In this document: positions 43,638 to 53,857 of the stretch, piece by piece | How positions within the stretch are numbered: position 1 is the first letter of the stretch | Layout: each line of letters opens with the position of its first letter | Assembly (NCBI RefSeq): GCF_030929595.1 | Contig: NZ_JAVFVR010000001.1 | Coordinates: 682,001 to 746,000, forward strand | Length of the DNA: 64,000 bases | Reading direction: 5' to 3' | Source: Flavobacterium sp. LHD-85 | GTDB lineage: Bacteria > Bacteroidota > Bacteroidia > Flavobacteriales > Flavobacteriaceae | The notes under the pieces: generated by a model | Databases searched by the model: none | Told to the model about the DNA's origin: nothing | What the model saw: the letters and a program-made list of their open reading frames with translations, nothing else | Made by a program: the position numbers and the translations under genes

Positions 43638-46181
43638 TTATTTCGCAGCTTCTACTTTCGCTAAAACTTCTTCTTCAGTTCCTTCAAAAACTTCGGTTGT
43701 TGTTTTACCATTTTCTATTTTAGTAACAGTTCCAGTAGTTTTACCGTTAATGTTTTTAACCTCAACACGAACCGATTGTTTCTCATATTTACTGGTATCA
43801 AAACAATCTGTTTTTTGATATTTTCCAGTTTTATCAAAGTGTGCTAAACATTTAGCCGTTTCTTCTTCAGAACAGCCTTTTTCTTTACACATTTTAATAC
43901 ATTCTTCTTTTGTCATTCCAGACATATCGCCACATTTAGACATTCCTGCATGCATTTCTGTTTTAGCACAGCAAGATGCTTTTCCTGCAATGTCTGATGG
44001 TGCATGACCTTCTCCTAAAATTGGTGCAATTACCAATCCAATCAAACAAGTTAATTTAATTAAAATATTCATAGAAGGCCCAGAAGTATCTTTAAACGGA
44101 TCTCCTACTGTATCTCCAGTTACCGCTGCTTTATGTGCATCAGAACCTTTATAAGTCATTTCGCCATTGATCATAACTCCTGCTTCAAAAGATTTCTTAG
44201 CATTATCCCAAGCACCTCCAGCATTATTTTGAAAAACTGCCCAAAGTACACCAGAAACCGTAACTCCAGCCATATATCCTCCTAACATTTCAGCAATTAA
44301 TTGATTGTTGTCTGAGTAAACTAATTTCCCTAAAAGAACAATCAAGATTGGAAAACCAATCGTTAAAACTCCTGGAAGCATCATTTCGCGTAAAGCGGCT
44401 TTTGTAGAAATTTCGACACATTTGCCGTATTCAGGTTTTCCTGTTCCTTCCATGATTCCAGCAATTTCTTTGAACTGGCGACGAACTTCGTACACCATAT
44501 CCATTGCAGCTTTTCCAACAGAATTCATTGCTAAAGCAGAAAAAACAACAGGAATCATTCCGCCAACAAACAACATCGCTAAAACTGGCGCTTTAAAAAT
44601 ATTGATTCCGTCAATTCCTGTAAAAGTTACATAAGCTGCAAACAATGCTAATGAAGTTAAGGCTGCAGAAGCAATAGCAAATCCTTTTCCAGTTGCTGCC
44701 GTTGTATTTCCAACTGAGTCTAAGATATCGGTTCTTGTACGAACTTCTTTTGGCAATTCGCTCATTTCTGCAATACCTCCAGCATTATCAGAAATTGGCC
44801 CAAAAGCATCGATTGCCAATTGCATTGCAGTTGTAGCCATCATTGCCGAAGCTGCTAAAGCTACCCCATAAAATCCAGCTAAAGCATATGAAATCCAAAT
44901 TGCCACAGCAAATAATAATACAGTTGGGAAAGTCGAAATCATACCTGTTGCTAAACCTGCAATTACGTTTGTTCCCGCTCCTGTAGAAGATTTTTGAACA
45001 ATTGCCAAAACTGGTTTTGTCCCTAATCCTGTATAATATTCTGTTACAGATGAAATAGCTCCTCCCACAACTAATCCGACCAATGTAGCGTAGAAAACAC
45101 GCATTGATGAAATCGCTTTAGAACCTTCTCCAAAGAAAGTCATTTGCATTGTTTCAGGAAGCATGTGTTGTACTAAGAAGAAACAAGCAACGGCTGTTAA
45201 AACAATAGAAACCCAGTTTCCTATATTTAATGCTTTCTGTACTTGCGCTTCTTTAGCATTGTCATCTGATATTTTTACTAATGTTGTTCCGATAATTGAA
45301 AACAAAATTCCGAAACCGGCAATTGCCATTGGAAGTAAAATTGGACCAATTCCGCCAAAAGCGTCATTAATATTTCCGCCCATATCTTTTATCACATAGT
45401 TTCCAAGAACCATTGCAGCTAGGACAGTTGCCACATAAGACCCAAACAAATCGGCTCCCATACCTGCAACGTCACCTACGTTATCTCCTACGTTATCTGC
45501 AATTGTAGCTGGATTACGAGGATCATCTTCTGGAATTCCAGCCTCAACTTTACCAACTAAATCGGCACCCACATCGGCTGCTTTGGTGTAGATTCCACCA
45601 CCCACTCTGGCAAATAAAGCGATAGATTCTGCTCCAAGTGAAAATCCTGCAAGAGTTTCCAGAACAACTGTCATGGTATCAGTATCTTTCCAAACTCCTC
45701 CAGAAAACAAATGAAAGAAAATGATAAAAAAGGAAGTTAAACCTAAAACGGCTAATCCCGCAACACCTAATCCCATTACGGTTCCACCGCCAAAAGAAAC
45801 TTTTAAAGCTTGCGGAAGACTCGTACGTGCTGCCTGAGTTGTTCTAACGTTTGTTTTTGTTGCTATTTTCATTCCCATATTTCCTGCTAAAGCAGAGAAA
45901 AATGCACCAAAAATAAATGCTATTACGATTAATAAATGTGTTTTTACTCCCGGAATAAAAGTAATTCCTGCCAAAGCTAAACTGGCAATAATTACAAAGA
46001 TGGTTAATAGTTTGTATTCGGCTTTTAGAAAGGCTAAGGCTCCTTCGTAGATGTAATCTGAAATCTCTTTCATCTTACCGTCTCCAGCATCTTGTTTTAA
46101 AACCCAAGTCCTTTTTATTCCCATGAAAAGTAATCCTAAAACTGCCATAATAATGGGCAGGTAAATCATAAATGCATTCAT
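43638..46181 (-). CDS. hppA: Membrane-bound ion-translocating pyrophosphatase with Cys-rich tail
   Basis: 847 residues, about 16 membrane helices. PPi-binding motifs [53 protein letters not shown] and the C-terminal [37 protein letters not shown] has Ala where K+-independent enzymes have Lys, so a K+-dependent Na+ or H+ pump is expected. After the last helix ([16 protein letters not shown]) there is an extra ~115-residue tail with eight cysteines ([39 protein letters not shown]), unlike the standard enzyme. Confidence 0.93.
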   Translation of the reverse strand: MNAFMIYLPIIMAVLGLLFMGIKRTWVLKQDAGDGKMKEISDYIYEGALAFLKAEYKLLTIFVIIASLALAGITFIPGVKTHLLIVIAFIFGAFFSALAGNMGMKIATKTNVRTTQAARTSLPQALKVSFGGGTVMGLGVAGLAVLGLTSFFIIFFHLFSGGVWKDTDTMTVVLETLAGFSLGAESIALFARVGGGIYTKAADVGADLVGKVEAGIPEDDPRNPATIADNVGDNVGDVAGMGADLFGSYVATVLAAMVLGNYVIKDMGGNINDAFGGIGPILLPMAIAGFGILFSIIGTTLVKISDDNAKEAQVQKALNIGNWVSIVLTAVACFFLVQHMLPETMQMTFFGEGSKAISSMRVFYATLVGLVVGGAISSVTEYYTGLGTKPVLAIVQKSSTGAGTNVIAGLATGMISTFPTVLLFAVAIWISYALAGFYGVALAASAMMATTAMQLAIDAFGPISDNAGGIAEMSELPKEVRTRTDILDSVGNTTAATGKGFAIASAALTSLALFAAYVTFTGIDGINIFKAPVLAMLFVGGMIPVVFSALAMNSVGKAAMDMVYEVRRQFKEIAGIMEGTGKPEYGKCVEISTKAALREMMLPGVLTIGFPILIVLLGKLVYSDNNQLIAEMLGGYMAGVTVSGVLWAVFQNNAGGAWDNAKKSFEAGVMINGEMTYKGSDAHKAAVTGDTVGDPFKDTSGPSMNILIKLTCLIGLVIAPILGEGHAPSDIAGKASCCAKTEMHAGMSKCGDMSGMTKEECIKMCKEKGCSEEETAKCLAHFDKTGKYQKTDCFDTSKYEKQSVRVEVKNINGKTTGTVTKIENGKTTTEVFEGTEEEVLAKVEAAK

Positions 46182-46236
46182 AATATTTTAATGGTTTTGG
46201 TTAATAGTCAACAATCTAACTAAAACGAATTTAAAC

Positions 46237-46274
46237 AAAAAAGCAATACTCCTGACGGCAGTATTGCTTTTTTT
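46237..46274 (-). terminator. Terminator of the soluble pyrophosphatase gene
   Basis: AAAAAAGCAATACT and AGTATTGCTTTTTT around CCTGACGGC. It lies 21 bases past the ppa stop. Confidence 0.88.
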
Positions 46275-46294
46275 ATATTAGAATACGGTTAAAA

Positions 46295-46825
46295 TTATTT
46301 AATGCTAAATAATCCTGCTGGTTTATTTTCAATATCATCAAAACGCTTTGTACACTCAGCGATAATATCGTAAGCCTCTTTTACGTCTCCCCATCCTTCT
46401 ACATCTACTTTTTTGTTCTCAAGGTCTTTGTAAACTTGGAAAAAGTGCTCGATTTCTTTTAATAAGTGAGCATTAATATCAGAAAGATCGTTTAATGAAT
46501 TCCAGATTGGATCTGAAACTGGTACACAAATAATTTTCTCGTCTGGTCCTTTATCATCTGCCATGTGGAATACACCAATTGGCTTTACTTCCATAACACA
46601 CCCAGGGAAAGTTGGTTCGTTTACCAAAACTAATACGTCAAGAGGATCACCATCTAAAGCTAAAGTTTCTGGAATAAATCCATAATCTGCTGGGTACATC
46701 ATTGAAGAGAATAACATTCTATCGAAACGCATTCTTTTAATTTCAAAATCGTACTCGTATTTATTTCTGCTTCCTCTTGGTATTTCGATCAATACATCGA
46801 AAGTCGTTAATTTGTCTGCGGTCAT
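46295..46825 (-). CDS. ppa: Soluble inorganic pyrophosphatase
   Basis: 176 residues, family I. VLIEIPRGSRNKYEYDFE, the signature DGDPLDVLVLV after YPADYGFIPETLAL, and DKGPDEKIICVPVSDP carry the metal-binding acidic residues. Hydrolyses PPi in the cytoplasm. It is next to hppA, so PPi can be either hydrolysed or used to pump ions. A terminator separates the two, so they are not one simple operon. Confidence 0.95.
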   Translation of the reverse strand: MTADKLTTFDVLIEIPRGSRNKYEYDFEIKRMRFDRMLFSSMMYPADYGFIPETLALDGDPLDVLVLVNEPTFPGCVMEVKPIGVFHMADDKGPDEKIICVPVSDPIWNSLNDLSDINAHLLKEIEHFFQVYKDLENKKVDVEGWGDVKEAYDIIAECTKRFDDIENKPAGLFSIK

Positions 46826-46936
46826 TTTCGTTTTTTATTGTTTCTATAATTTCGGTTGCAAAAATAACTAAAGAATCTAGTTTTACAATAAAAAACAAGG
46901 TTAAATTATCTTCATTAGAGTTTAAAAAACAAGCAT

Positions 46937-47545
46937 TTAATAGGTAATTGTTCGATTTCTTTTTTTCAAGTAATAATGCCAAAGTAAATAAGTCGCATAA
47001 GAACGATACGGACTCCATTGTTCAGCGTGAATTTCCATTTCCTGTTTATCGTGAATATTCAGCAATTCTTTTATTGTATTTATAACTGCTATATCTCCTA
47101 ATGGAATTAAATCGGGCTCTTCCAGACAGAACATTAAATAAATATCAATCGTCCAATTTCCAATTCCTTTTAATTTAATTAGCTCTTCGCGAACTTGTTT
47201 TGCCGATTTCGAAACCAAACTTTCAATTACTAACTCTTTATTCAAAACTGCTTCAGCTAAAATCTTAATATACTTTGTTTTTTGCCGACTTACTCCTAAA
47301 TTTCGATATTCTTCATCAGAAAGAACAGCCATGTTTTCAGGGGTACAAGTTGTAAAAGATTTGATTTTTAAAAAAGTGGCTTTTGCTGAATCTATAGAAA
47401 CCTGTTGTTCGAGTATAAGCAAAACCAAAGTTTCAAAACCTGGAGGACGTTTTGGAATTGGAGGTAATCCGTATTTTTCAATAATTTCTAAAAATATTGG
47501 ATTTTTATTGGTTAAAAAATCGATGGCTTCTTGCATTACTTTCAT
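46937..47545 (-). CDS. DNA-3-methyladenine glycosylase II-like (AlkA family)
   Basis: 202 residues from ATG 47545 (MKVMQEAIDFLTNKNPIFLE), preferred over 47557 and 47587 because of the A-rich TTTAAAA leader. It has the HhH-GPD fold: FETLVLLILEQQVSIDSAKA, the helix-hairpin-helix LIKLKGIGNWTIDIYLMFCL and the catalytic Asp in LIPLGDIAVINTIKELL. It removes alkylated purines for base excision repair. It ends in the basic YYLKKRNRTITY. Confidence 0.88.
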   Translation of the reverse strand: MKVMQEAIDFLTNKNPIFLEIIEKYGLPPIPKRPPGFETLVLLILEQQVSIDSAKATFLKIKSFTTCTPENMAVLSDEEYRNLGVSRQKTKYIKILAEAVLNKELVIESLVSKSAKQVREELIKLKGIGNWTIDIYLMFCLEEPDLIPLGDIAVINTIKELLNIHDKQEMEIHAEQWSPYRSYATYLLWHYYLKKRNRTITY

Positions 47546-47603
47546 TTTTAAATCCATTCCAAAATTAAATAAAAAAATATTTAGCAAATGATCGATTTTG
47601 TTT

Positions 47604-47696
47604 CACGCAGATTTTGCAGATTTAAGCTGATAAACGCAGATTAAATAATTTCTAATTGCAAAAAATAAATCTGCTTAAATCTGCAAAATCTGCGTG
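47604..47696. repeat. Element with perfect 24-bp inverted repeats
   Basis: CACGCAGATTTTGCAGATTT... (47604-47627) and its exact complement (47673-47696) flank 45 AT-rich bases. Non-coding dispersed-repeat style. Confidence 0.6.
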
Positions 47697-47780
47697 CAAA
47701 AAAAGTAAGCATAAAAAAATCGCAAAGATTTTTAAACCTTTGCGACTCTGTAACTTTGAACCTTTGCGTCTAAAATCCAA

Positions 47781-50282
47781 TTAGAAATAAAACCCAAATG
47801 ATCCTTTAATTGCAAATTTATGAGCGTCTGGCATATCTAAGTAATTTCCTCTCCAAGAGAAATCGAGACGGAAAACCTTAAAGATATTTCCAATTCCTGC
47901 ATTGTATTCCCAATATACTTTTTCAGGGGCATTATAAGGCAATCCCGACGCATTAATGGCGCGATTGGCATCAGAAATAGTTCCGTGAACGGCTCTAACT
48001 CCAATAAATTCTCTCCAATTCAGTTTTCTCATAAATGGAATTCTTGCAAACAATCTACCTCCAAAATCATGATTCCACTGCAGGGTTGTATATTGATCAG
48101 TAACAAATTCGTAGAAATTCAAGTTACTGAATGTATTCTCAATCGTAAAATAAGTCTGGTTACCCGGAATTACACTCATCAAACCTAACGGAATTGTACC
48201 AAATGTTTTTCCTGTTTCAACTGTAATATTTGTTCTTCCTAAAGGTCCAATAATAATTGGCTGTCTGTAGAAAACCTGAATTTTTTCGTAAGCAAAATCA
48301 CTGTCAAAAACACCTTTTAATCCATAACTGAAATTGACAAAGAAATGACTAAAAGGACTATCAACCAAATCTCTTTCTACACCATAACCGATAGTTTTTC
48401 TGTTTGGCATAAACTCAAACTGAATATTAGCTTCAGATTGTTTTACCATGCTTTCAACAACTCCAGCTGGATTTGCAGCGGTTGGTAAAGTTGTATAATA
48501 ATCTAAACTAAATGTTTTTGATGCCGATTCTAATGTTCGATATGAAAGTCCTGCCGAGACAATAAAATTCTTTTTAGGCTCCATTTCTACAGAAATGTTG
48601 CTCAAATTAATATTGGTCAATTTTCCGTTACTTCCTGTTGTAAACAATGCCGAAGAGGCAAAACTTCGCCCTAAAACATCATTTGTGGTGGTTAAACTCG
48701 CACCGATCTGTTCAATGTCACGCCTATTCCCTCCAGAAATAATAACTCGGTTTTTCTTATCAACCATCCATTTTCCAGAAACTCCGTATTTGAATTTATT
48801 ATCATCAAACCCATACGCCGTGTAAGCCTGAATACGCCATGGATCATTCGGCCCGAAATAGGTTCTTCCTCCTACTCTTAGTCTTATACCTTCAACTTCA
48901 TTATAGCCAAAAGTGGAGAAAATCGGTCCATAATCGAAGTTTTTAAACTCAATGTAACCGCTTCCTAAAATAGAAACAAGGTTATACAGCTGCTTAAATC
49001 GCTTGACGGTTTGCAATGTGTCAAGCATTTTATAAATTCCTTGTTCGTCTTTATTCAGTTTTTCAAAACGATTTTCTTCCCAGAATTCAGGCGGTCGGTC
49101 ATAAACGGCATTATCTATAAAATTGACTTCTTCTTTATAAAATTTCTCCGGTTTTTGAATATTGAATTTATGGTTGCGATACAAAGTTGTTCTTTTACCG
49201 TAAACTCCTTTTGATTTTTCTTTCTTGTTTAAAGCAAAATCAGACATCATGTAATCACGAGTCAAAAGGAACACAGAATCGTTTTCAACCTCAAATTCCT
49301 GCTCGATATAAATATCTTTTACCCAGTTAATATTGGCACTTTTAGTTACACCCATATTAATTTTTTTGATGGCAAAAGTGGTATCATTAACCCAAAAATC
49401 TCCTTTAAAGGTTAATTCGTTTTTACGTCGCGGATAGAAAACAATATTATAACACCATTTTTTATCGATATAAGCACTGTCTTTTAAAACATAATTGTAC
49501 ACATCGATTCCTGTTTTTGAAAGCGGACTTGTAAAACTCTTATCAAAAAACTTAAGGTGATTATCGTAAATATTATAATCTGAGTAAAGGTCTTTCACAA
49601 AAGATAAAATCTGCTGATTTCCATTAAAACCAGACATTTTATTTCCCGTAAGGTTTTCTTTTACCTTTTTTAATTTATTGTCCCCGTAAACATCATAAAC
49701 CGATTCGTTGATAAAAATTGGCAAATAGGTTTTTCCTGTAACGTCTGAAGTATCAACATGATTAAAAATAAACTCCATTCCTTTAAAAAGCTTATTTTTC
49801 ATGAATGCACTATCAATAGTGTTCATGTCAAACTCCACTTTTTCGTACTTCTGCATTTGATATTGATTAAACAGGTACAGTCCGTTTTTACGTTTTCTTT
49901 CCCAAATTTTTCTCAAAATATCCAACGCAGGGTTATTTTTTTTAGAAGTTTTTCCGGTATAAATTACGACTTCGTTAAGCACTTGTTCTTCAAACAAAAC
50001 AATTTTGAAATTGTAATTGACTGCTTTTTCCAAAGGAACTTCCTTATCCGAAAATCCTGCCGAAGATACAAGAAGTGCTGTATAAGTATTTGGCGACTCT
50101 AAATAAAAACGCCCGTCTTCATTAGAGACAATTCCAATATTAGAACCTTTAAACACTACATTTGCAAAAGGTATCGGCTGATTGGTTTTGTCCAAAACAA
50201 CTCCACTCACCTTAGTTTGTGCAGTAGCAGCATTCGCAAAAGCAAATAAAAAATATAAGAGAAGTAGAGTTAATTTGTTCAT
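47781..50282 (-). CDS. DUF5686 outer-membrane protein with carboxypeptidase-regulatory-like domain
   Basis: 833 residues. Signal peptide MNKLTLLLLYFLFAFANAAT, then a CarboxypepD-like beta domain (KVSGVVLDKTNQPIPFANVV, GIVSNEDGRFYLES) at residues about 23-105. The long DUF5686 region follows (ALDILRKIWERKRKNGLYLF, SVYDVYGDNK) and then a C-terminal barrel ending FAIKGSFGFYF. Outer-membrane protein common in Bacteroidota; function unknown. Confidence 0.88.
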   Translation of the reverse strand: MNKLTLLLLYFLFAFANAATAQTKVSGVVLDKTNQPIPFANVVFKGSNIGIVSNEDGRFYLESPNTYTALLVSSAGFSDKEVPLEKAVNYNFKIVLFEEQVLNEVVIYTGKTSKKNNPALDILRKIWERKRKNGLYLFNQYQMQKYEKVEFDMNTIDSAFMKNKLFKGMEFIFNHVDTSDVTGKTYLPIFINESVYDVYGDNKLKKVKENLTGNKMSGFNGNQQILSFVKDLYSDYNIYDNHLKFFDKSFTSPLSKTGIDVYNYVLKDSAYIDKKWCYNIVFYPRRKNELTFKGDFWVNDTTFAIKKINMGVTKSANINWVKDIYIEQEFEVENDSVFLLTRDYMMSDFALNKKEKSKGVYGKRTTLYRNHKFNIQKPEKFYKEEVNFIDNAVYDRPPEFWEENRFEKLNKDEQGIYKMLDTLQTVKRFKQLYNLVSILGSGYIEFKNFDYGPIFSTFGYNEVEGIRLRVGGRTYFGPNDPWRIQAYTAYGFDDNKFKYGVSGKWMVDKKNRVIISGGNRRDIEQIGASLTTTNDVLGRSFASSALFTTGSNGKLTNINLSNISVEMEPKKNFIVSAGLSYRTLESASKTFSLDYYTTLPTAANPAGVVESMVKQSEANIQFEFMPNRKTIGYGVERDLVDSPFSHFFVNFSYGLKGVFDSDFAYEKIQVFYRQPIIIGPLGRTNITVETGKTFGTIPLGLMSVIPGNQTYFTIENTFSNLNFYEFVTDQYTTLQWNHDFGGRLFARIPFMRKLNWREFIGVRAVHGTISDANRAINASGLPYNAPEKVYWEYNAGIGNIFKVFRLDFSWRGNYLDMPDAHKFAIKGSFGFYF

Positions 50283-50295
50283 TACAAAGTAAAAA

Positions 50296-50331
50296 AAAAC
50301 TTCACCAATCCATGTTGTCTGATGAAGTTTT
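50296..50331 (-). terminator. Terminator of the PDH E1 beta gene
   Basis: The minus strand AAAACTTCA...TGAAGTTTT is followed by a T run, 21 bases past the stop at 50352. Confidence 0.8.
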
Positions 50332-50351
50332 ATGAGTATTATGTATTTGTA

Positions 50352-51329
50352 TTATTTGTATAATACTTTTTTAACTGCTTTTACTACATCACCTGCATTT
50401 GGCAACCAGTCTTTAAGCAATACTGGAGAATAAGGTGCGGGAGTATCTGCAGTTGTAATACGTTGAATTGGCGCATCAAGGAAGTCAAAAGCTTGTTCTT
50501 GTACGATATAAGAAATCTCAGAAGAAAGGCTGGCAACTGGCCAAGCTTCCTCAAGAATTACTAAACGGTTTGTTTTTTTAACCGATTTTAAGATCGCATC
50601 TTTGTCCATCGGACGAACTGTTCTTAAATCGATAATCTCGCAAGAGATTCCTTCTTTTGCTAATTCATCAGCAGCGATAAAAGCTTCTTTGATGATTTTT
50701 CCGAATGAAACGATAGTTACATCTGTTCCTTCACGTTTAATATCAGCAACACCTAGAGGAATTGTGTATTCTCCGTCTGGCACTTCACCTTTGTCTCCGT
50801 ACATTTGCTCAGATTCCATAAAAATAACTGGATCGTTATCACGAATTGCAGATTTCAAAAGTCCTTTTGCATCGTAAGGAGTTGAAGGAACAACAACTTT
50901 AAGACCTGGAGTGTTAGCAAACCAGTTTTCTAAAGCCTGTGAGTGAGTAGCTCCTAATTGACCAGCAGAAGCTGTTGGTCCGCGGAAAACGATAGGCACA
51001 TTAAATTGTCCTCCTGTCATTTGACGCATTTTAGCAGCGTTATTTATAATTTGATCAATACCAACTAAACAGAAGTTGAATGTCATATATTCTACAATCG
51101 GGCGGTTTCCATTCATCGCAGAACCTACTGCAATTCCTGAAAATCCAAGCTCAGCAATTGGAGTATCGATTACTCTTTTTTCACCAAACTCAGCTAGCAT
51201 TCCTTTAGAAGCTTTGTAAGCTCCATTGTATTCTGCAACCTCTTCTCCCATTAAATATATGGATTCATCGCGACGCATTTCTTCGCTCATCGCTTCACAA
51301 ATGGCCTCTCTAAATTGTATTGTTCTCAT
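50352..51329 (-). CDS. pdhB: Pyruvate dehydrogenase E1 component, beta subunit
   Basis: 325 residues: MRTIQFREAICEAMSEEMRR, LMGEEVAEYNGAYKASKGML, RVIDTPIAELGFSGIAVGSA and PIVEYMTFNFCLVGIDQI, then NAKMRQMTGGQFNVP-type sequence and DLRTVRPMDKDAILKSV. These give the thiamine-diphosphate E1 beta fold. It joins an E1 alpha encoded elsewhere to decarboxylate pyruvate. No alpha, E2 or E3 gene is in the window. A promoter (TTTG-N22-TATTTTTG) ends at 51362. Confidence 0.95.
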   Translation of the reverse strand: MRTIQFREAICEAMSEEMRRDESIYLMGEEVAEYNGAYKASKGMLAEFGEKRVIDTPIAELGFSGIAVGSAMNGNRPIVEYMTFNFCLVGIDQIINNAAKMRQMTGGQFNVPIVFRGPTASAGQLGATHSQALENWFANTPGLKVVVPSTPYDAKGLLKSAIRDNDPVIFMESEQMYGDKGEVPDGEYTIPLGVADIKREGTDVTIVSFGKIIKEAFIAADELAKEGISCEIIDLRTVRPMDKDAILKSVKKTNRLVILEEAWPVASLSSEISYIVQEQAFDFLDAPIQRITTADTPAPYSPVLLKDWLPNAGDVVKAVKKVLYK

Positions 51330-51361
51330 ATTTTATATTGTATGTTGAATTTTCTGAAGAG

Positions 51362-51395
51362 CAAAAATAAATATTTTAAATAACTTAAATGCAAA
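51362..51395 (-). promoter_or_regulatory. pdhB promoter
   Basis: The minus strand has TTTG (51395-51392), 22 bases, TATTTTTG (51369-51362). The spacing is at the long end. Confidence 0.5.
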
Positions 51396-51789
51396 AATTG
51401 AATTTAAAATCGCATGAACTTCTATCTCTTCTCAGGTTTTAACTTTTTAAACTTTATTGTGATATTTACGAAATCGATATAATAACGTATAATTCACACT
51501 TAAACTTACTTAAAACATTTTTCAGACAAACTTCTATCGATTTGTTTAATTCTTGTTTCTCCAAAATTCATTCATCTAAACGTAAAAAACAAAAAATTAG
51601 TATTTCTCATACATAATTAATTTGCTCTCCAACTATCGGTTATTGCAAAATTCCTAACAATCAGACAAAATGAATATTATTCTATTTTTAGATTCCGATG
51701 AAATTCATCCAAAACTGAACAATCTGCGAAATCGTAATAGTTTTAAAAAATATTATGCATGCATAGTATAATTATTCCAAATTAAATTC
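51396..51789. other. AT-rich gap between pdhB and etfB
   Basis: This stretch holds no ORF with gene-like features. A 33-codon ATG frame at 51669-51770 exists but has no supporting signal. The region holds the upstream parts of both divergent promoters. Confidence 0.5.
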
Positions 51790-51797
51790 TAAATTTG
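51790..51797 (+). promoter_or_regulatory. etfB -7 promoter box
   Basis: TAAATTTG matches TAnnTTTG, 34 bases before the etfB ATG. No clear -33 TTTG at the standard distance. Confidence 0.45.
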
Positions 51798-51830
51798 TAA
51801 AAGCATATTATAAATTCAAAATATATACTT

Positions 51831-52577
51831 ATGAAAATACTAGTTTGCATCAGCCATGTGCCTGATACTACTTCAAAAATTAACTTTACCAACGGTGACT
51901 CAGAATTTGACACTAATGGTGTACAATATGTAATTAACCCTAACGACGAATTTGGTCTTACACGCGCTATATGGTTTCAAGAACAACAAGGAGCAAATGT
52001 AACAGTTGTAAACGTCGGAGGTCCTGATACTGAACCAACTTTACGTAAAGCATTAGCAATTGGAGCAAACGAAGCAATTCGTGTGAATGCAAATCCTACA
52101 GATGGTTTCTTCGTTGCAAAACAATTGGCAGAAGTAATTAAAAACGGTGGTTATGATTTAGTAATCGCAGGTAAAGAATCTTTAGATTATAACGGAGGAA
52201 TGGTTCCTGGTATGATTGCTGGAATTTTAGGCCACAATTTCTTAAACTCTTGTACAGCTTTAACTGTTGACGGAAACAATGTAAAAGCTGTTCGTGAAAT
52301 TGACGGCGGAAAAGAAACTGTAAGCACTACTCTTCCTTTAATCATTGGAGGTCAAAAAGGTCTTGTTGAGGAAAAAGATTTGCGTATCCCAAACATGAGA
52401 GGAATTATGACTGCAAGAACAAAAGCGCTTACTATTCTTGAGCCAGTTGATGCAGCCGTAAATACAAAAGCGGTAAAATTTGAAAAACCAGCTCCAAAAT
52501 CAGCAGTAAAATTAGTTTCTGCAGATAATTTAGATGAATTAATCAATTTATTACACAACGAGGCTAAAGTGATTTAA
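51831..52577 (+). CDS. etfB: Electron transfer flavoprotein, beta subunit
   Basis: 248 residues. MKILVCISHVPDTTSKINFT, VINPNDEFGLTRAIWFQ, VIAGKESLDYNGGMVPGMIA and the C-terminal arm KALTILEPVDAAVNT. It binds AMP and pairs with EtfA to carry electrons from acyl-CoA and other dehydrogenases to the quinone pool. etfA follows after a 147-base gap of AAATCTAAAATCT-style repeats. Confidence 0.95.
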   Translation: MKILVCISHVPDTTSKINFTNGDSEFDTNGVQYVINPNDEFGLTRAIWFQEQQGANVTVVNVGGPDTEPTLRKALAIGANEAIRVNANPTDGFFVAKQLAEVIKNGGYDLVIAGKESLDYNGGMVPGMIAGILGHNFLNSCTALTVDGNNVKAVREIDGGKETVSTTLPLIIGGQKGLVEEKDLRIPNMRGIMTARTKALTILEPVDAAVNTKAVKFEKPAPKSAVKLVSADNLDELINLLHNEAKVI

Positions 52578-52579
52578 GA

Positions 52580-52722
52580 TTGTAGACTTTAGATTTTAGA
52601 TTGCTGATTGCAATACGAAATCTAAAACTCAACATTTGATTCACTTCAAAATCTAAAATCAATAATCATTTTAAATTTCATTTTCAAAAATCTGAAATCT
52701 AAAATCTAAAATCTAAAATTGT
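52580..52722. repeat. TAGATTT/AAATCTA repeats between etfB and etfA
   Basis: TTTAGATTTTAGATT near 52587 and three tandem AAATCTA units ending at 52719 can pair as a long imperfect hairpin. Non-coding. Confidence 0.45.
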
Positions 52723-52723
52723 T

Positions 52724-53692
52724 ATGTCAATATTAATATACGCAGAATCTGCAGAAGGAAAATTTAAAAAAGTTGCTTTCGAATTAGCTTCTTACGCTAA
52801 AAAAGTAGCTGAATCATTAGGAACAACTGTTACTGCTTTAACAGTAAACATCAGTGATGTAAGCGAGTTAGGCAAATACGGAGTTGATAAAGTTTTAAAA
52901 GTAAGCAATGATAAATTAGCTGGTTTTAATGCAAAAGCTTACGCTGATGTGATCAAACAAGCTGCTGAAAAAGAAGGAACAAAAGTAGTATTGCTTTCTT
53001 CTACAACAGACAGCATTTATCTTTCACCGCTAGTTGCTGTGGCTTTAAATGCTGGTTTTGCTTCAAACGTTGTTGGATTGCCAATTAGCACTTCTCCGTT
53101 TCAAGTAAAAAGAAACGCTTTCTCAAACAAAGCTTTCAACATTACACAAATCGATACAGATGTAAAAGTTCTTGGTTTAGCTAAAAACTCTTACGGTCTT
53201 TTTGAAAGCGCAGGAGCTGCCGCTGCAGAAGACTTCAACCCAACTGTTGGTGACAATGACTTTGGAGTAAAAGTAGAATCTGTAGAAAAAGTATCTGGAA
53301 AAGTTTCTATCGCTGACGCGGATATCGTAGTTTCTGGCGGACGTGGATTGAAAGGTCCAGAAAACTGGGGATTAGTAGAAGATCTTGCTGCTGTTCTTGG
53401 AGCTGCAACTGCTTGTTCTAAACCAGTTTCAGATTTAGGATGGAGACCTCACAGCGAGCACGTTGGACAAACAGGAAAACCAGTTGCAACCAACTTATAC
53501 ATTGCTATAGGTATTTCTGGAGCGATTCAGCACATTGCTGGTATCAACTCTTCTAAAGTAAAAGTAGTTATCAATAATGATCCAGAAGCTCCTTTCTTCA
53601 AAGTTGCTGACTATGGTGTAGTTGGAGATGCTTTTGAAATTGTACCACAATTAACAGAGAAATTAAAAGCTTTCAAAGCTCAGCATTCTTAA
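52724..53692 (+). CDS. etfA: Electron transfer flavoprotein, alpha subunit
   Basis: 322 residues. The C-terminal FAD domain shows VSGGRGLKGPENWGLVEDLA, LGWRPHSEHVGQTGKPVATN, LYIAIGISGAIQHIAGINSS and VINNDPEAPFFKVADYGVVG. The N-terminal half has the ETF alpha/beta fold (MSILIYAESAEGKFKKVAFE). Heterodimer with EtfB. Confidence 0.96.
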   Translation: MSILIYAESAEGKFKKVAFELASYAKKVAESLGTTVTALTVNISDVSELGKYGVDKVLKVSNDKLAGFNAKAYADVIKQAAEKEGTKVVLLSSTTDSIYLSPLVAVALNAGFASNVVGLPISTSPFQVKRNAFSNKAFNITQIDTDVKVLGLAKNSYGLFESAGAAAAEDFNPTVGDNDFGVKVESVEKVSGKVSIADADIVVSGGRGLKGPENWGLVEDLAAVLGAATACSKPVSDLGWRPHSEHVGQTGKPVATNLYIAIGISGAIQHIAGINSSKVKVVINNDPEAPFFKVADYGVVGDAFEIVPQLTEKLKAFKAQHS

Positions 53693-53718
53693 TACAAAGA
53701 ATTCTCTTTAAAAATATT

Positions 53719-53767
53719 GCTGCCTAAAAACAAGATGTTGTATCTTTGTTTATAGGCAGCTTTTTTG
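53719..53767 (+). terminator. Terminator after etfA
   Basis: GCTGCCT at 53719 and AGGCAGC at 53754 with TTTTTTG after. The loop is long (28 bases) and partly paired. Confidence 0.75.
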
Positions 53768-53857
53768 TTCCATATTTTTTAATTAAAATTGCAGCTTTAT
53801 TTTCCAAACCAAAATAGTATTAAAATAAGGCGCTAAGTGTCTTTTTTACAAACATAT

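Noticed and set aside
51669..51770. 33-codon ORF in the pdhB-etfB gap
   Set aside because: No promoter, no conservation evidence and no attenuator-like structure after it; likely chance.
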